DNA of 64,000 bases. Origin: Rhodocyclales bacterium. GTDB taxonomy: Bacteria; Pseudomonadota; Gammaproteobacteria; Burkholderiales; Rhodocyclaceae. Position 1 is the stretch's first letter; each line of letters begins with the position of its first letter. The stretch lies in assembly GCA_026399475.1 (NCBI GenBank), contig JAPLQY010000073.1, forward strand, positions 59,671-123,670, read 5' to 3'. The notes beneath the pieces are model-generated. The model had not been told where the DNA came from. It did no database searches and saw only the letters and a list, made by a program, of their open reading frames with translations. Shown piece after piece: positions 47,154 through 57,985 of this stretch. The translations under genes and the position numbers were made by a program.

Positions 47154-47272
47154 TACCTGGCCGACTTCTCGATGGCGTCGCCGCCCTTCTTGAGGTCCTT
47201 GCCGATACCTTGCACGGTATTGCAGGCCGACAACACAAGCATCAGGATGGAAACGACAAAAATGCGGATCAT
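47153..47272 (-). CDS. Entericidin-like small lipoprotein
   Basis: 39 residues. [20 protein letters not shown] has a lipobox LSAC (Cys17), followed by a short Lys/Gly-rich mature part ([18 protein letters not shown]) typical of the EcnA/EcnB family. Entericidins are small lipoproteins linked to stress or bacteriolysis in enterobacteria. The gene is between leuC (11 nt away) and leuD (TAATG overlap), where betaproteobacteria commonly carry it. Its link to leucine synthesis is unexplained. Confidence 0.88.
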   Translation of the reverse strand: MIRIFVVSILMLVLSACNTVQGIGKDLKKGGDAIEKSAR

Positions 47273-47283
47273 GATTTCATTCC

Positions 47284-48690
47284 TCACAACAAGTGACGGA
47301 CATCAGCAAAGCGTCCGGCAATCGCGGCAGCAGCAGCCATCGCAGGGCTGACGAGATGTGTTCTGCCGCCGGCACCCTGGCGGCCTTCGAAGTTGCGGTT
47401 CGAAGTCGAGGCACAACGCTCACCTGGCTCAAGGCGATCGTCATTCATCGCCAGGCACATGGAACAACCCGGTTGCCTCCACTCGAAGCCCGCCGCGATG
47501 AATATCTTGTCCAGCCCCTCGGCTTCTGCCTGCTCCTTGATCAGCCCGGAGCCAGGCACCACCAGCGCCAGTTTGACATTGGCGGCAAGCTTGCGTCCCC
47601 TGGCCACCGCTGCCGCTGCACGCAAATCTTCAATGCGGGAATTGGTACAGGAGCCGATGAAAACCTTGTCGATCGGGATCTGGTCGATGCGCATGCGCGG
47701 CGTCAAGCCCATGTACTGAAGCGCGCGCGCAACCCCTTCGCTCTTGACCGGATCGCTGAAGTCCTCGGGCGCCGGCACCGTGCCATCGATCCCGGTCACC
47801 ATTTCCGGGGAAGTACCCCAGGTCACCTGCGGCACGATCTGGCGGGCATCCATTTCGATCACGGCATCAAAGCAGGCATCCGCGTCGGATACCAGCATGC
47901 GCCATTGGGCCACAGCCTTGTCCCAGTCCTCACCCTTGGGTGCAAAGTTGCGGCCTTTGAGATAGGCAATGGTCGTCTCGTCGGCAGCAACGAAACCAAC
48001 CCGGGCGCCGGCCTCGATGGCCATGTTGCACACCGTCATGCGGCCTTCCATCGACAACGCGCGAATCGCCTCGCCACCGAATTCGATGGCGTAACCGTTA
48101 CCACCCGCCGTGCCGATGCGGCCGATCAGCGCCAGTACGATGTCTTTCGCCGTGACGCCAGCGCCTACCTTGCCTTCGACCCTGACCAGCAGGGTCTTCG
48201 ACTTCTTCTGCAACAGGCATTGCGTCGCCAGCACGTGCTCCACTTCCGAGGTGCCGATGCCGTGAGCGAGGCAGGCAAAAGCACCGTGCGTCGAGGTATG
48301 CGAATCGCCACACACCACGGTCATGCCGGGCAGCGTGGCGCCGTTTTCCGGGCCGACGACATGCACGATTCCCTGGCGTTTGTCCTTGAAGGGAAAATAG
48401 GCCAAGGCCCCCACTTCACGAATATTGGCGTCGAGGGTTTCCACCTGTTGGCGCGAAATCGGGTCCTGGATGCCGAGCTCCCAGTGCGAGGTCGGCGTGT
48501 TGTGATCGGCCGTGGCGACAATGGATGAAATGCGCCAGGGCTTGCGCCCCGCGAGTTTCAGACCTTCGAAGGCCTGCGGACTGGTCACTTCGTGCACCAG
48601 ATGGCGATCGATGTAGAGCAGTGCGGTGCCGTCCTCTTCGACATGGACGACATGGCTGTCCCAAAGTTTCTCGTAAAGCGTTCTTGACAT
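47284..48690 (-). CDS. leuC: 3-isopropylmalate dehydratase large subunit
   Basis: 468 residues. Aconitase-type [4Fe-4S] ligands are visible in [17 protein letters not shown] and [47 protein letters not shown] is the substrate-binding stretch. It opens the leu operon; the upstream 30 nt are short and shared with the end of the MFS gene, so the promoter may lie within or before that gene. Confidence 0.97.
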   Translation of the reverse strand: MSRTLYEKLWDSHVVHVEEDGTALLYIDRHLVHEVTSPQAFEGLKLAGRKPWRISSIVATADHNTPTSHWELGIQDPISRQQVETLDANIREVGALAYFPFKDKRQGIVHVVGPENGATLPGMTVVCGDSHTSTHGAFACLAHGIGTSEVEHVLATQCLLQKKSKTLLVRVEGKVGAGVTAKDIVLALIGRIGTAGGNGYAIEFGGEAIRALSMEGRMTVCNMAIEAGARVGFVAADETTIAYLKGRNFAPKGEDWDKAVAQWRMLVSDADACFDAVIEMDARQIVPQVTWGTSPEMVTGIDGTVPAPEDFSDPVKSEGVARALQYMGLTPRMRIDQIPIDKVFIGSCTNSRIEDLRAAAAVARGRKLAANVKLALVVPGSGLIKEQAEAEGLDKIFIAAGFEWRQPGCSMCLAMNDDRLEPGERCASTSNRNFEGRQGAGGRTHLVSPAMAAAAAIAGRFADVRHLL

Positions 48691-48720
48691 GATTTATGAA
48701 GCGTCAGCGTGAGCCGGGAA

Positions 48721-49872
48721 TTATCGCACAGCTGACCCCGCCGAATCACCCGGAACACCGCGCCAGACGAGAATCAGGCCGATTGCAGCGAGCAGGGACG
48801 CAGCGCTGAAAGTGATTCCCGGGCCGGATCTTTCCCAGAGGACACCCGCCAGCAAGGCGCCACCCAGGCCGCCGGCGCCATAGGCAACGCTGCCATACAG
48901 CGCCTGCGCCCGTGCCTGCTGGCCTGGCACGAACCAGCGATTGAGAGCCGCCATGGTCGCTGCATGGTGTGCGCCAAAGCTCGCGCCATGCAGCAACTGG
49001 GCGACCACCAGGAGGCCAATGAACTCGACTGCCCAGCCAATCAGCATGAAACGCAAGGCCGCCAGGGCAAAGCAGGCCAGTAGAATCCGCCGCAGGGAAA
49101 TCTGAACGGAAATCCGTGGCATCAGCAGAAACACCACGATCTCGGCAACCACGCCCAAAGTCCACAGCAGCCCGACCAGCGTTTTGCCGTAGCCTTGCGC
49201 CACCAGATGGATCGAGTAGAAGACATACAGGGCGCCGTGCGCCGCAGACATCAGCAGCCCGGCGCCCAGCAGGAACCCTACTTTGCGCTGGCGCACCACC
49301 TGCAGAATCGGGCCCGCAGCCAGGCCCGCGTAGCCCTTTATTTCGGTCAGGGTCAGGGCACTGACAAACGTACCCAGCAACAGAGCCCAACTCACCCAGA
49401 GTTGTGAACTGATTGGCGCCGAGTCGAGCAGGAAACCGACCCCCATCACCGTGACAATAAAGCCAACCGAACCCCAGAGCCGGATTCGGCCGTAGCGTTC
49501 CGGATTGGCGGCAAGATGCCCCAGCGTCAGGGCCTCGACCAGGGGCAGCGATGCGCTCCAGAAGAAATGCAGGATCGCCATGCCGATCAGCAATCCGACA
49601 AAATCCTGCGTCAGGAATACCACCGAAAAACTGGCCAGCGAGGCCGCCGTCGACGCAACGACGATGCGCACGCGCCTGCCGCCGCTGTCTGCCAGCCAGC
49701 TCCACAACAGCGGTGCCAGCAGCCGCATGAACTGCCCAAGCGACATCAGCACGGCAATGCGTGCAGCAGAAAGACCGATGGATTGCAGGTAGAGCGCGAA
49801 ATACGGCAGGAAGGCGCCGATGAAGGCGAAATACCAGAAATACCAGGCGGACAGGCGTCCGTTTTGCCCCAT
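48721..49872 (-). CDS. MFS transporter (3-phenylpropionate/LacY-like group)
   Basis: 383 residues from ATG 49872; a TTG at 49887 is a longer option. About 12 membrane segments are visible (AWYFWYFAFIGAFLPYFALY; MSLGQFMRLLAPLLWSWLAD; GLLIGMAILHFFWSASLPL and others). The YGRIRLWGSVGFI motif and the Gln/Phe-rich first helix fit the phenylpropionate permease (HcaT) group. Substrate is unknown. It precedes leuC on the same strand by 30 nt, and no linked catabolic genes are present. Confidence 0.85.
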   Translation of the reverse strand: MGQNGRLSAWYFWYFAFIGAFLPYFALYLQSIGLSAARIAVLMSLGQFMRLLAPLLWSWLADSGGRRVRIVVASTAASLASFSVVFLTQDFVGLLIGMAILHFFWSASLPLVEALTLGHLAANPERYGRIRLWGSVGFIVTVMGVGFLLDSAPISSQLWVSWALLLGTFVSALTLTEIKGYAGLAAGPILQVVRQRKVGFLLGAGLLMSAAHGALYVFYSIHLVAQGYGKTLVGLLWTLGVVAEIVVFLLMPRISVQISLRRILLACFALAALRFMLIGWAVEFIGLLVVAQLLHGASFGAHHAATMAALNRWFVPGQQARAQALYGSVAYGAGGLGGALLAGVLWERSGPGITFSAASLLAAIGLILVWRGVPGDSAGSAVR

Positions 49873-49927
49873 GACAAGTACCGCCAACCGTTGCCGGCGG
49901 CTCCGTTAATCCAGGAGGCTGCTTCCC

Positions 49928-50173
49928 TCAGGCCTTGTGGGCCTGCAACATGGCGTAAAGCTCGTCCTTGAGTTTCAGGCGCAGCTTCTTCATGTCCTCC
50001 AGCGCCGTATCGGCGACGGGCGAGTCCTTGATTTCCAGTTCCTCTATTTCCGTGGTCAGCGCGTTGTACTCGTCAAACCGATGGGAAAAACGCAAGCTGC
50101 CCAGCTTGAGAGCATGGATTGTCTCGGCGTATTCGGGAAACTCGTGCTGCAGGTCGTGATGATCAACGTTCAT
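49928..50173 (-). CDS. DUF465 family protein (YdcH-like)
   Basis: 81 residues from ATG 50173 with AGGAAAAG upstream. MNVDHHDLQHEFPEYAETIH, then FDEYNALTTEIEELE and LKKLRLKLKDELYAML-type helices give a charged coiled-coil hairpin as in the DUF465 family. No function is known. It lies between the MFS gene and aroC on the same strand. Confidence 0.87.
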   Translation of the reverse strand: MNVDHHDLQHEFPEYAETIHALKLGSLRFSHRFDEYNALTTEIEELEIKDSPVADTALEDMKKLRLKLKDELYAMLQAHKA

Positions 50174-50208
50174 TGCTTTTCCTGTGATAAACGATTCAAT
50201 GACAAAGG

Positions 50209-51315
50209 CTATTTTACCGGTGGTCGGGCAGGAATTCGCGGCGTCGGGCATTCGACATCGGCGCATTGGGCGCGATGATGCAAAGCGGCGTCGATCAGCA
50301 CCAGCGCCAGCATGGCTTCGGCGATCGGTGTGGCGCGAATGCCGACACAGGGATCATGTCGGCCGTGGGTTTCGATAACTGCCGGCTCTCCGGCAAGATT
50401 GATGGTACGGCGCGGCAGACGAATGCTCGAAGTAGGCTTGACCGCCATCTTCACCACCACATCCTGCCCGGTCGAAATGCCGCCCAGTATTCCTCCCGCA
50501 TTGTTGGCGAGGAAGCCCTCGGGGGTCAGTTCATCGCCGTGTTCGCTGCCCTTCTGCGTCACCGAGGCAAAGCCGGCGCCAACTTCCACACCCTTGACGG
50601 CGTTGATGCCCATCATGGCGTAAGCAAGGTCGGCATCGAGACGGCCGTAGACCGGGTCGCCCCAGCCAACCGGAACGCCTCGCCCCACCACGGTAATCTC
50701 GGCCCCCACAGAATCGCCCGATTTGCGCAGGGCATCCATGTAGTCTTCGAGTTGGGGAACAATTTCTGCATTGGCGACAAAAAAGGGATTGCCATCGATC
50801 GCGGCCTCATCCTGCCAGGGAATCTCGATGCTTCCCAGTTGGCTCATCCAGCCGCGCACCGTCACCCCGTAGCGCTGCTGCAGCCACTTTCTGGCAATGG
50901 CCCCGGCGGCAACGCGCACGGCCGTCTCGCGCGCGGAAGAACGACCGCCGCCGCGATGATCGCGAATCCCGTATTTCTGCCAGTAGGTGTAGTCGGCATG
51001 GCCCGGCCGGAATGTTTCGGCGATATTGCCGTAGTCCTTGCTGCGCTGGTCTTCGTTGCGAATCAGCAAGCCGATCGGCGTACCCGTGGTGCGACCATCG
51101 AATACACCCGAGAGAATCTCGACCGTATCCGATTCGCGCCGCTGGGTGACGTGCCTTGATGTTCCTGGCTTGCGCCGATCAAGGTCGGCCTGGATTTCCG
51201 CCGTCGATATCTCCAGGCCCGGAGGACAGCCGTCAACCACGCAGCCAATCGCCGGCCCGTGAGATTCACCGAATGAAGTGACACAAAAAAGGGAGCCGAA
51301 GGTATTGCCGGACAT
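50209..51315 (-). CDS. aroC: Chorismate synthase
   Basis: 368 residues. [18 protein letters not shown] near the N-terminus, [32 protein letters not shown] core (positions near 95-125), and [16 protein letters not shown]. It makes chorismate from EPSP using reduced FMN, supplying tryptophan, tyrosine, phenylalanine and folate. FdxA lies 6 nt upstream on the same strand. Confidence 0.98.
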   Translation of the reverse strand: MSGNTFGSLFCVTSFGESHGPAIGCVVDGCPPGLEISTAEIQADLDRRKPGTSRHVTQRRESDTVEILSGVFDGRTTGTPIGLLIRNEDQRSKDYGNIAETFRPGHADYTYWQKYGIRDHRGGGRSSARETAVRVAAGAIARKWLQQRYGVTVRGWMSQLGSIEIPWQDEAAIDGNPFFVANAEIVPQLEDYMDALRKSGDSVGAEITVVGRGVPVGWGDPVYGRLDADLAYAMMGINAVKGVEVGAGFASVTQKGSEHGDELTPEGFLANNAGGILGGISTGQDVVVKMAVKPTSSIRLPRRTINLAGEPAVIETHGRHDPCVGIRATPIAEAMLALVLIDAALHHRAQCADVECPTPRIPARPPVK

Positions 51316-51321
51316 GGAATC

Positions 51322-51645
51322 TCAGCGCTCCAGCAGGCTCAGTTTTCCCGGCTTTCCCACCCACTCGTCGGCATCGGCCGGCGGCTCCTTGCGTTCGATG
51401 ATGACCGGCCATGTCTTTGTCAGTTCGGCATTCAGCGCGATGAAGTGCTCCTGTCCCTTTGGCACGTCATCCTCGGCAAAGATAGCCTCCACCGGGCACT
51501 CGGCAACACACAGAGTGCAGTCGATGCACTCTTCGGGATCGATCACGAGGAAGTTCGGCCCCTCGTGGAAACAATCCACGGGACAAACATCCACGCAATC
51601 CGTGTATTTGCATTTGATGCAGGTTTCGGTGACAACGTAGGTCAT
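51322..51645 (-). CDS. fdxA: Ferredoxin FdxA, 7Fe type
   Basis: 107 residues. Cys pattern C9, C12, C17, C21, C25 and C39, C42, C45, C49 ([18 protein letters not shown] and [12 protein letters not shown]) fits one 3Fe-4S and one 4Fe-4S cluster. The long C-terminal tail ([12 protein letters not shown]) is typical of FdxA. It probably shares a transcript with aroC. It diverges from trxA across 184 nt. Confidence 0.96.
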   Translation of the reverse strand: MTYVVTETCIKCKYTDCVDVCPVDCFHEGPNFLVIDPEECIDCTLCVAECPVEAIFAEDDVPKGQEHFIALNAELTKTWPVIIERKEPPADADEWVGKPGKLSLLER

Positions 51646-51829
51646 GGCTTCGCTCCGGTTTCAGCAGGCAATGTACCATTGCCCTGTGGCGTTGGCGCAG
51701 GGCAGAGTTCGCCATGGCGGATTTTTTTTGCTAGGATTCGACCATGCAGGCGACTGCAGTCCTTGCAAATCATCGCGCCTACCGGCCGCAGATGCGGCAA
51801 CCCGAGCGCAAAAACTCCCTGAGGAATCC

Positions 51830-52156
51830 ATGAGCGAACACATTCACCACGTCACCGACAGCACTTTCAAAACAGAAGTGCTCGACTCCGCCATACCGAC
51901 TCTGGTCGACTTCTGGGCCGAATGGTGCGGCCCCTGCAAGATGATCGCTCCCATTCTCGACGAGGTGGCGAGGGATTATTCCGGCAAGCTGCGTGTGGCC
52001 AAGCTGAACATTGACGACAACCCCAAGGTGCCCGGCGAGTTCGGCATCCGCGGTATCCCGACGCTGCTTCTGTTCAAGGGCGGCGCCGTGGAGGCGCAAA
52101 AAGTGGGCGCCCTGTCGAAGTCGCAACTCACGGCATTCATTGACAGCAATCTCTGA
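51830..52156 (+). CDS. trxA: Thioredoxin
   Basis: 108 residues from ATG 51830 with GAGGAATCC upstream. The redox site is WCGPCK (Cys33, Cys36); cis-Pro lies in [14 protein letters not shown]. It is the general cytoplasmic disulfide reductase. It is 172 nt upstream of rho, the conserved trxA-rho order. Confidence 0.97.
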   Translation: MSEHIHHVTDSTFKTEVLDSAIPTLVDFWAEWCGPCKMIAPILDEVARDYSGKLRVAKLNIDDNPKVPGEFGIRGIPTLLLFKGGAVEAQKVGALSKSQLTAFIDSNL

Positions 52157-52169
52157 TCCCGTTACATTT

Positions 52170-52194
52170 CGGCCCGGAGCCTAATTCCGGGCCG
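52170..52194 (+). terminator. Stable hairpin between trxA and rho
   Basis: CGGCCCGGA (52170-52178) pairs with TCCGGGCCG (52186-52194) around a 7-nt loop, 14 nt after the trxA stop. It has no downstream T tract, so it may act as an mRNA end stabiliser or part of a rho-leader attenuator instead of a simple intrinsic terminator. Confidence 0.5.
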
Positions 52195-52328
52195 CTGAAC
52201 AGCAAGACAGGCGCCCGCGACTTGATGGCGCCGATTCGGTTCCCTTCCTGACCGAATTCTTTCCCGAATTCATCCCCTACACCCCTCTGTTCCGGCGCAT
52301 CCCGCCGGGATTTCTGCGCAGGTAGTCC

Positions 52329-53588
52329 ATGCACCTATCCGAGCTCAAAGCCCATCATGTCAGCCAACTGCTGGAGATGGCGGCCGCCAACAATATCGAG
52401 AACGCCAACCGGTTGCGCAAGCAGGAGCTGATTTACGCCCTGCTGAAGAACCAGGCCAAAAAAGGCGAAACCATCTTTGGTGATGGCGTGCTGGAAATTC
52501 TCCCCGATGGATTCGGCTTCCTGCGTTCGCCCGAGGCGTCCTACCTCTCCAACGCTGATGACATTTACATCAGCCCGAGCCAGGTGCGCCGCTTCAATCT
52601 CCACTCCGGCGATACCGTTGAAGGCGAGATCCGCACACCCAAGGAAGGCGAACGCTATTTCGCACTGGTAAAGGTGGATCGCGTCAATGGCGAGGGACCG
52701 GAAGCGGCGAAACACAAGATTCTGTTCGAGAACCTGACGCCGCTGCATCCGACGAACCACATGCTGCTCGAACGCGACATCCGCAGCGAAGAGAACATCA
52801 CCAGCCGCGTGATCGACATGATCGCGCCGATCGGCAAGGGCCAGCGCGGCCTGATCGTGTCGCCGCCCAAGGCGGGCAAGACCGTGCTGATGCAGCACGT
52901 TGCCCACGCCATCACCACCAACCATCCCGATGTCACCCTGATCGTCCTGCTGATCGACGAGCGGCCTGAAGAAGTGACGGAAATGTCCCGCACCGTCAAG
53001 GGCGAAGTGATCGCCTCGACCTTCGACGAACCGGCCACGCGCCACGTCCAGGTGGCCGAAATGGTCATCGAAAAGGCCAAGCGCCTGGTCGAGCACAAGC
53101 GCGACGTGGTCATCTTGCTTGACTCCATCACCCGACTGGCGCGCGCCTACAACACGGTGCAACCCGCCTCGGGCAAGGTGCTCACCGGCGGCGTCGATGC
53201 CAATGCCCTGCAAAAACCCAAGCGCTTCTTCGGCGCCGCCCGCAACATCGAGGAAGGGGGCTCGCTGACCATCATCGCCACCGCGCTGATCGAAACCGGC
53301 TCGCGCATGGACGACGTCATCTACGAGGAGTTCAAGGGCACCGGCAACATGGAAATCCACCTTGACCGCAAGATGGCGGAAAAACGCGTCTACCCGGCCA
53401 TCAACGTCAATCGTTCGGGCACCCGTCGCGAAGAACTGTTGCTGGTACCCGCCGTGCTGCAGAAAATGTGGATCCTGCGCAAGCTACTGTACAACATGGA
53501 CGACATGGAAGCCATGGAGTTCCTGCTGGACAAGGTCAAGGCGACCAAGAACAACGGCGAGTTCTTCGACGCCATGCGCCAGCGCTGA
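52329..53588 (+). CDS. rho: Transcription termination factor Rho
   Basis: 419 residues, full length. N-terminal helical domain, RNA-binding cold-shock-like primary site ([18 protein letters not shown]), Walker [13 protein letters not shown] (178-189), Walker B-type [16 protein letters not shown] and the R-loop [13 protein letters not shown]. It is the hexameric RNA helicase that ends transcription. The 5' leader of 172 nt is long enough for autogenous attenuation. Confidence 0.98.
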   Translation: MHLSELKAHHVSQLLEMAAANNIENANRLRKQELIYALLKNQAKKGETIFGDGVLEILPDGFGFLRSPEASYLSNADDIYISPSQVRRFNLHSGDTVEGEIRTPKEGERYFALVKVDRVNGEGPEAAKHKILFENLTPLHPTNHMLLERDIRSEENITSRVIDMIAPIGKGQRGLIVSPPKAGKTVLMQHVAHAITTNHPDVTLIVLLIDERPEEVTEMSRTVKGEVIASTFDEPATRHVQVAEMVIEKAKRLVEHKRDVVILLDSITRLARAYNTVQPASGKVLTGGVDANALQKPKRFFGAARNIEEGGSLTIIATALIETGSRMDDVIYEEFKGTGNMEIHLDRKMAEKRVYPAINVNRSGTRREELLLVPAVLQKMWILRKLLYNMDDMEAMEFLLDKVKATKNNGEFFDAMRQR

Positions 53589-53691
53589 TGTCGCGACGCT
53601 GATTGCACAGAGGCCGAAATTAGCGGATAATGTCGGGCTCCGTCGGTTCGCCAAAACCACGAACCGCGCCTGCACCTGAAAGGACAATGAA

Positions 53692-53901
53692 ATGAAAGAC
53701 GCCATACACCCGAACTACGGTGACATCGAAGTCACCTGCAGTTGCGGCAACAAGTTCAGCACCCGCTCCACAAGCATCAAGCCGCTGCATATCGAAGTCT
53801 GCTCCGCCTGCCATCCGTTCTATACCGGCAAGCAGAAGATTGTCGACACCGCCGGCCGTGTCGAGCGTTTCCGCCAGAAGTACAGCAAGAAAGCGGCCTG
53901 A
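53692..53901 (+). CDS. rpmE: 50S ribosomal protein L31, zinc-binding type
   Basis: 69 residues. Cys16, Cys18, Cys37 and Cys40 (VTCSCGN and [12 protein letters not shown]) form the zinc site of the C+ L31 form. It contributes to the 30S-50S bridge. An intrinsic terminator follows 30 nt after the stop. Confidence 0.98.
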   Translation: MKDAIHPNYGDIEVTCSCGNKFSTRSTSIKPLHIEVCSACHPFYTGKQKIVDTAGRVERFRQKYSKKAA

Positions 53902-53930
53902 GTCTGCGCCAGCACCTCACGGCATCACGA

Positions 53931-53957
53931 AAAGGCAGCTTTCGGGCTGCCTTTTTT
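53931..53957 (+). terminator. Rho-independent terminator after rpmE
   Basis: GGCAGC (53934-53939) pairs with GCTGCC (53946-53951) around TTTCGG, flanked by AAA and followed by six T. Confidence 0.92.
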
Positions 53958-54021
53958 ATGTCCCGGCCCTTTGGGCCGGGACGGTATCCCCGGACGTTCA
54001 TGGCGCTGGTAATCTCCCACC

Positions 54022-55629
54022 GTGCCCGACCTGACTGACCGCAACCACAGCCCCGCGCCGATCCTGGCGCGGCGCGGCGCATTGTTTCTCTGCACCATCT
54101 GGCTGTTGGCCGGAGCCGTGGGACACGACCCGTGGAAAGCCGAAGACATGCTGCACCTCGGTGTCGCATTCGGCATGGGCGCGGGCGATTGGCTGGTGCC
54201 GCGCATCGCCGGTGACCCCTGGCTGGTTTCACCACCGCTGTATCACTGGGTGGCGGCCCTGTGCGGCAAGCTGCTGGGAGGCTTGTTGCCCTGGCACGAC
54301 GCCGCCCGCCTTGCTTCGGTCCTGTTCGGCGCTGCCTTTCTAGCAATCCTTTCGCGCATGGCGCAGCAACTGCTGGGAGCAAGCGCCGCGGTGGCCGCTC
54401 CCTTGCTCGCCATCGGCACCCTCGGCCTGCTGGTACCACTGCACGAGGCCCAACCGGCCATAGTGGCGATTACCGGTTTCATCATCTCTCTGTGGGGCCT
54501 CTCCGCCTGGCGAGCGGAAACACTGCGGGGCGGATTGATCTTCGGCGCCGGGATAGGCATCGGCTTCCTCGGCGCCGGCATCGATAGCGCCGCCATCCAG
54601 CTTGCAACAGGCCTGATGCTGTTCCTGCACCCTGCCTGGCGGATGCGCGGCAGCCTTGCCGCATGGCTCGCCGCGGCCTGCGCCGCGCTGCTGCTGATAC
54701 TGCCGTGGCCCTGGCTGTTGTGGCAGCAGTCCCCCGCCCTGTTCGATATCTGGTGGAACGCCGAAAAGGAAAGCCTGACACTGCGCGGAGGCTTCAGTCG
54801 CAACCATCTCGAACTGTTGGTCTGGGCCAGTTGGCCCGTGTTGCCATTGGCCTTGTGGAGTCTCTGGCTGGAGCGGCGGAATCTGTTCAAGCCACCAACC
54901 GCCTTGCTGCTGGCCGCCACCGCCGCGGCCCTGCTGGCGTTTTTTGCCGACGTACCCAAAGCGACTGCACTGATGCCCGCACTCGTCCCGCTCACCCTTC
55001 TGGCAGCTGCCGGCGCGGGCCGGTTGCGGCGCGGCGCGGCAAGTGCCTTCGACTGGTTCGGCATGATGACCTTTACGCTGGCCGCGTCCCTGATCTGGCT
55101 GGGCGGCATTGCCATGCTCACCGGGGAACCGGCAAGAGTGGCCAAGAACTTCAGCAAACCGGCCCCCGGCTTCATTGCCGAGGTCTCCACGCTTGCCATC
55201 GTGATTGCGATCGCCGTCACTGTCGGCTGGATCGCGGTCATGCTGCGCTCACCGCGCTCGCCCTGGCGTGCGGCGGCGCGCTGGAGCGTGGGCCTGACCA
55301 CCATCTGGCTGCTGCTGGTGGCGCTCTGGCTGCCGTGGATCGACTATGGGAAAAGCTACCGCAGCGTCAGCGCCGACTTCCGCCATGCACTGGGCAATCA
55401 TCCTGGCTGCATCGCGCGGCGCGGCCTGGGGCTGGCGCAACGTGCCTCCCTCGACTACTTCAACGGCATCCGCACCGTCGGCGGCAGCCGTGCCAGGGAC
55501 TGCCGGCACCTGATCATGCAGGCTGCACCCAACACCGAAAATAGCCTGCCGGGGTGGACGCTGGTCCGCGAAACCGCGCGTCCGGGCGACAAGAGCGAAC
55601 GCCTGCGGCTCTATCGGCGAGTCGAATGA
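54022..55629 (+). CDS. Multispanning membrane protein, ArnT/PMT-like glycosyltransferase
   Basis: 535 residues from GTG 54022. About 11-12 membrane segments are visible. The first periplasmic loop has HDPWKAEDMLHLGVAF and GDPWLVSPPLYHWVAAL, matching the D-x-DE-like catalytic loop and YHWVA of GT83/PMT-type enzymes that use polyprenyl-linked sugars. The C-terminal half has a periplasmic soluble part (ADFRHALGNHPGC, AQRASLDYFNGIRTVGG). Acceptor and donor are unknown. It converges on orn with no gap between the stops. Confidence 0.8.
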   Translation: MPDLTDRNHSPAPILARRGALFLCTIWLLAGAVGHDPWKAEDMLHLGVAFGMGAGDWLVPRIAGDPWLVSPPLYHWVAALCGKLLGGLLPWHDAARLASVLFGAAFLAILSRMAQQLLGASAAVAAPLLAIGTLGLLVPLHEAQPAIVAITGFIISLWGLSAWRAETLRGGLIFGAGIGIGFLGAGIDSAAIQLATGLMLFLHPAWRMRGSLAAWLAAACAALLLILPWPWLLWQQSPALFDIWWNAEKESLTLRGGFSRNHLELLVWASWPVLPLALWSLWLERRNLFKPPTALLLAATAAALLAFFADVPKATALMPALVPLTLLAAAGAGRLRRGAASAFDWFGMMTFTLAASLIWLGGIAMLTGEPARVAKNFSKPAPGFIAEVSTLAIVIAIAVTVGWIAVMLRSPRSPWRAAARWSVGLTTIWLLLVALWLPWIDYGKSYRSVSADFRHALGNHPGCIARRGLGLAQRASLDYFNGIRTVGGSRARDCRHLIMQAAPNTENSLPGWTLVRETARPGDKSERLRLYRRVE

Positions 55630-56175
55630 TTACATTTTGAGGAAATGCTCGCGGTAATACTTGAGTTCGTTGATCGACTCGAGCACGTCCGCCAGCGCCT
55701 CGTGCTTGCCATGTTTCTTCAACCCCTTCGCCACGTCCGGCTTCCAGCGCTTGCACAATTCCTTGAGCGTCGACACGTCGAGATTGCGGTAATGGAACCA
55801 GTCCTCGAGTTTCGGCATGTAGCGCGCCATGAAGCGCCGGTCCTGGCAAATCGAATTGCCGCACATCGGCGTGGTCATGCGCGGCACGTGGCGCCGCAAA
55901 AATTCAAGCGCCTGCGCTTCGACTTCGGCTTCGCTCAGAATCGACTCCTTTACCCGCTGGATCAGGCCGGAGCGGCCATGGGTGTTGCGGTTCCACTCGT
56001 CCATGCCGTCGAGCACCGCATCGGACTGATGCACCACCCAGGTCGGCACCTCGGCCACCACATCCAGATTCGCGTTGGTGACAACCATCGCCAGCTCTAT
56101 GATGCGATCATTGTCGGGATTGAGGCCGGTCATTTCCATGTCGAGCCAGACGAGCGCGTTCTGATCCTGTGCCAT
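55630..56175 (-). CDS. orn: Oligoribonuclease
   Basis: 181 residues from ATG 56175; a longer frame to 56241 is not supported. DEDDh motifs are present: [37 protein letters not shown], and [15 protein letters not shown] with the catalytic His. It degrades 2-5 nt RNAs, including pGpG, in the cytoplasm. Divergent from the M48 protease. Confidence 0.97.
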   Translation of the reverse strand: MAQDQNALVWLDMEMTGLNPDNDRIIELAMVVTNANLDVVAEVPTWVVHQSDAVLDGMDEWNRNTHGRSGLIQRVKESILSEAEVEAQALEFLRRHVPRMTTPMCGNSICQDRRFMARYMPKLEDWFHYRNLDVSTLKELCKRWKPDVAKGLKKHGKHEALADVLESINELKYYREHFLKM

Positions 56176-56231
56176 AATTTTCCAAAGCCTGTCCTTGTGT
56201 CGTCGCATTTTCGCACAGCGGGCCCCTGCCC

Positions 56232-57476
56232 ATGACCCCAAGCCAATTCACATTTCTATTCCTTGCCGCCCTTGCCGTATCGACGGCCCTGCGCCTCTGG
56301 CTCGACTTCCGCCACCTGCGTCATGTCGTCGCCCGCCGTGAGCAGGTGCCGGCCGACTTCTTCGGCCGCATCGAACTCGTCGACCATCGCAAGGCGGCCG
56401 ACTACACGGTGGCCAAAGTGCGCGTCGGTCTCGTTGAAATTGCCATCGACACGGTGGTCCTGCTGGCCCTGACACTCGGCGGGGCGCTCGCCCTGATCGA
56501 CCGCAACCTTGACGGCTGGCTGGGCAGCGGCTATCTGCACGGTCTGGCCCTGTTCGCCTGCGCCGGCCTGATCGGCTTTGTCACCGGCCTGCCGGCCAGC
56601 CTCTACCGTACCTTTCGCATCGAAGCCCGCTTCGGCTTCAACAAGCTGACCTGGCCGCTGTGGCTGGCCGACCTGGCCAAGGGCGCAGCGCTCACGGTGC
56701 TGATCGGCGGCCCGCTGCTGTTCGCCGTGCTGTGGCTGATGGACGTAATGGGCCGGAACTGGTGGCTATATGTCTGGCTGGTCTGGCTGGCGACCAACCT
56801 GCTTATCCTCTTCCTATACCCGACCGTCATCGCGCCGCTGTTCAACAAGTTCACGCCGCTCGAAGATGCCTCGCTGAAAGCACGCATCGAAGCCCTCCTA
56901 GACCGCTGCGGCTTTGCCTCCTCCGGCCTGTTCGTGATGGACGGCTCGAAGCGCTCGGCGCATGGCAATGCCTATTTCACCGGATTCGGCCGCGCCAAGC
57001 GCATCGTGTTTTTCGACACCCTGCTGGAAAAGCTGGCGCCGCCGGAAATCGAGGCCGTGCTGGCGCACGAGCTCGGGCATTTCCATCATCGCCACGTGAT
57101 CAAGCGCATCGTGCTCTCGGGCGCACTCAGCCTGGCCTTCCTCTGGCTGCTTGGCCAACTGATCGATCAGCCCTGGTTTTACGCCGGCCTGGGAGTCGCT
57201 TCCGGCAATACGGCAATGGGCCTGCTGCTATTCTCCATGGTGCTGCCGGCCTTCCTCTTTCCGCTGGCACCGCTGACCTCCGCGCTCTCGCGCCGCCACG
57301 AATACGAAGCCGACGCCTACGCCGCGAAGCAGACCGCCGCCAGCGACCTGATCGCCGCGCTGGTCAAGCTGTATCGCGACAATGCTGCAACCCTGACGCC
57401 AGACCCGCTGCATTCGCTGTTCCACGATTCCCACCCGCCAGCCAGCCAGCGCATCGCGCGGCTGCACGGCGCTTAA
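56232..57476 (+). CDS. M48 family membrane metalloprotease, Ste24-like
   Basis: 414 residues. Zinc motif HELGH at 279-283 and third ligand in EYEAD (357-361). Several membrane helices surround an N-terminal CAAX-protease-1-like domain ([38 protein letters not shown]). The architecture is that of Ste24/CAAX prenyl protease 1 homologues; HtpX is shorter. It probably handles quality control of inner-membrane proteins. The C-terminus [14 protein letters not shown] is typical of the family. Confidence 0.92.
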   Translation: MTPSQFTFLFLAALAVSTALRLWLDFRHLRHVVARREQVPADFFGRIELVDHRKAADYTVAKVRVGLVEIAIDTVVLLALTLGGALALIDRNLDGWLGSGYLHGLALFACAGLIGFVTGLPASLYRTFRIEARFGFNKLTWPLWLADLAKGAALTVLIGGPLLFAVLWLMDVMGRNWWLYVWLVWLATNLLILFLYPTVIAPLFNKFTPLEDASLKARIEALLDRCGFASSGLFVMDGSKRSAHGNAYFTGFGRAKRIVFFDTLLEKLAPPEIEAVLAHELGHFHHRHVIKRIVLSGALSLAFLWLLGQLIDQPWFYAGLGVASGNTAMGLLLFSMVLPAFLFPLAPLTSALSRRHEYEADAYAAKQTAASDLIAALVKLYRDNAATLTPDPLHSLFHDSHPPASQRIARLHGA

Positions 57477-57549
57477 CTTTCATGGCAGCTAGAGTCGCCC
57501 GCCGATCATGAAACACGTTAAGAGCGAATTAAAGACCCGCCCCTCCCAT

Positions 57550-57594
57550 CCTCCCCTCACGGGGAGGCTTCCAGTCGGCTCGCTTCGCTCGACT
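57550..57594. repeat. Pair of small GC-rich palindromes (REP-like)
   Basis: CCTCCCC (57550-57556) and GGGGAGG (57561-57567) form a hairpin with a TCAC loop. Just downstream CAGTCG...CGACTG encloses GCTCGCTTCGCT. They lie in the 164-nt gap between the M48 gene and phhB. They look like short repetitive extragenic palindromes; copy number elsewhere is unknown. Confidence 0.5.
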
Positions 57595-57640
57595 GTCACC
57601 CGTTGCACCGAACGAGTTGTTTCACGTTAAAGGAAACACA

Positions 57641-57979
57641 ATGACCATGGTCTGCGATCTGTCCAACGGCAGATGTAAGCCCTGCGAAGGCGGCGTGCCG
57701 CCGCTCACCGACGACGAAGCCGCCGCAATGCTGGCCACGCTGCCGGGCTGGCAGCGCCAGGGCAAGGTCATCAGCAAGACCTACAGCTTCAAGAACTATT
57801 ACGAGACCATGGCCTTCGTCAATGCCACGGCCTGGATCTCGCACCGCGAGGACCATCACCCCGACCTCGCCGTCGGCTGGGGCCAGTGCACGGTCAGCTA
57901 CACCACGCACGCGATCGGCGGCCTTTCGGAAAACGACTTCATCTGCGCGGCCAAGATCGATGCCCTGCTCACGCTGTAA
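57641..57979 (+). CDS. phhB: 4a-hydroxytetrahydrobiopterin dehydratase
   Basis: 112 residues from ATG 57641 with AAAGGAAACACA upstream. The PCD motif HREDHHPDLAVGWGQ and TTHAIGGLSENDF are present. It recycles pterin after aromatic hydroxylation; in bacteria it also supports pterin-dependent phenylalanine hydroxylase. It lies 6 nt upstream of rsgA. Confidence 0.94.
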   Translation: MTMVCDLSNGRCKPCEGGVPPLTDDEAAAMLATLPGWQRQGKVISKTYSFKNYYETMAFVNATAWISHREDHHPDLAVGWGQCTVSYTTHAIGGLSENDFICAAKIDALLTL

Positions 57980-57985
57980 GACGCA

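Noticed and set aside
52335..53360. Antisense frame of 341 codons opposite rho
   Set aside because: Shadow of the strongly conserved rho coding frame; no domain recognised.
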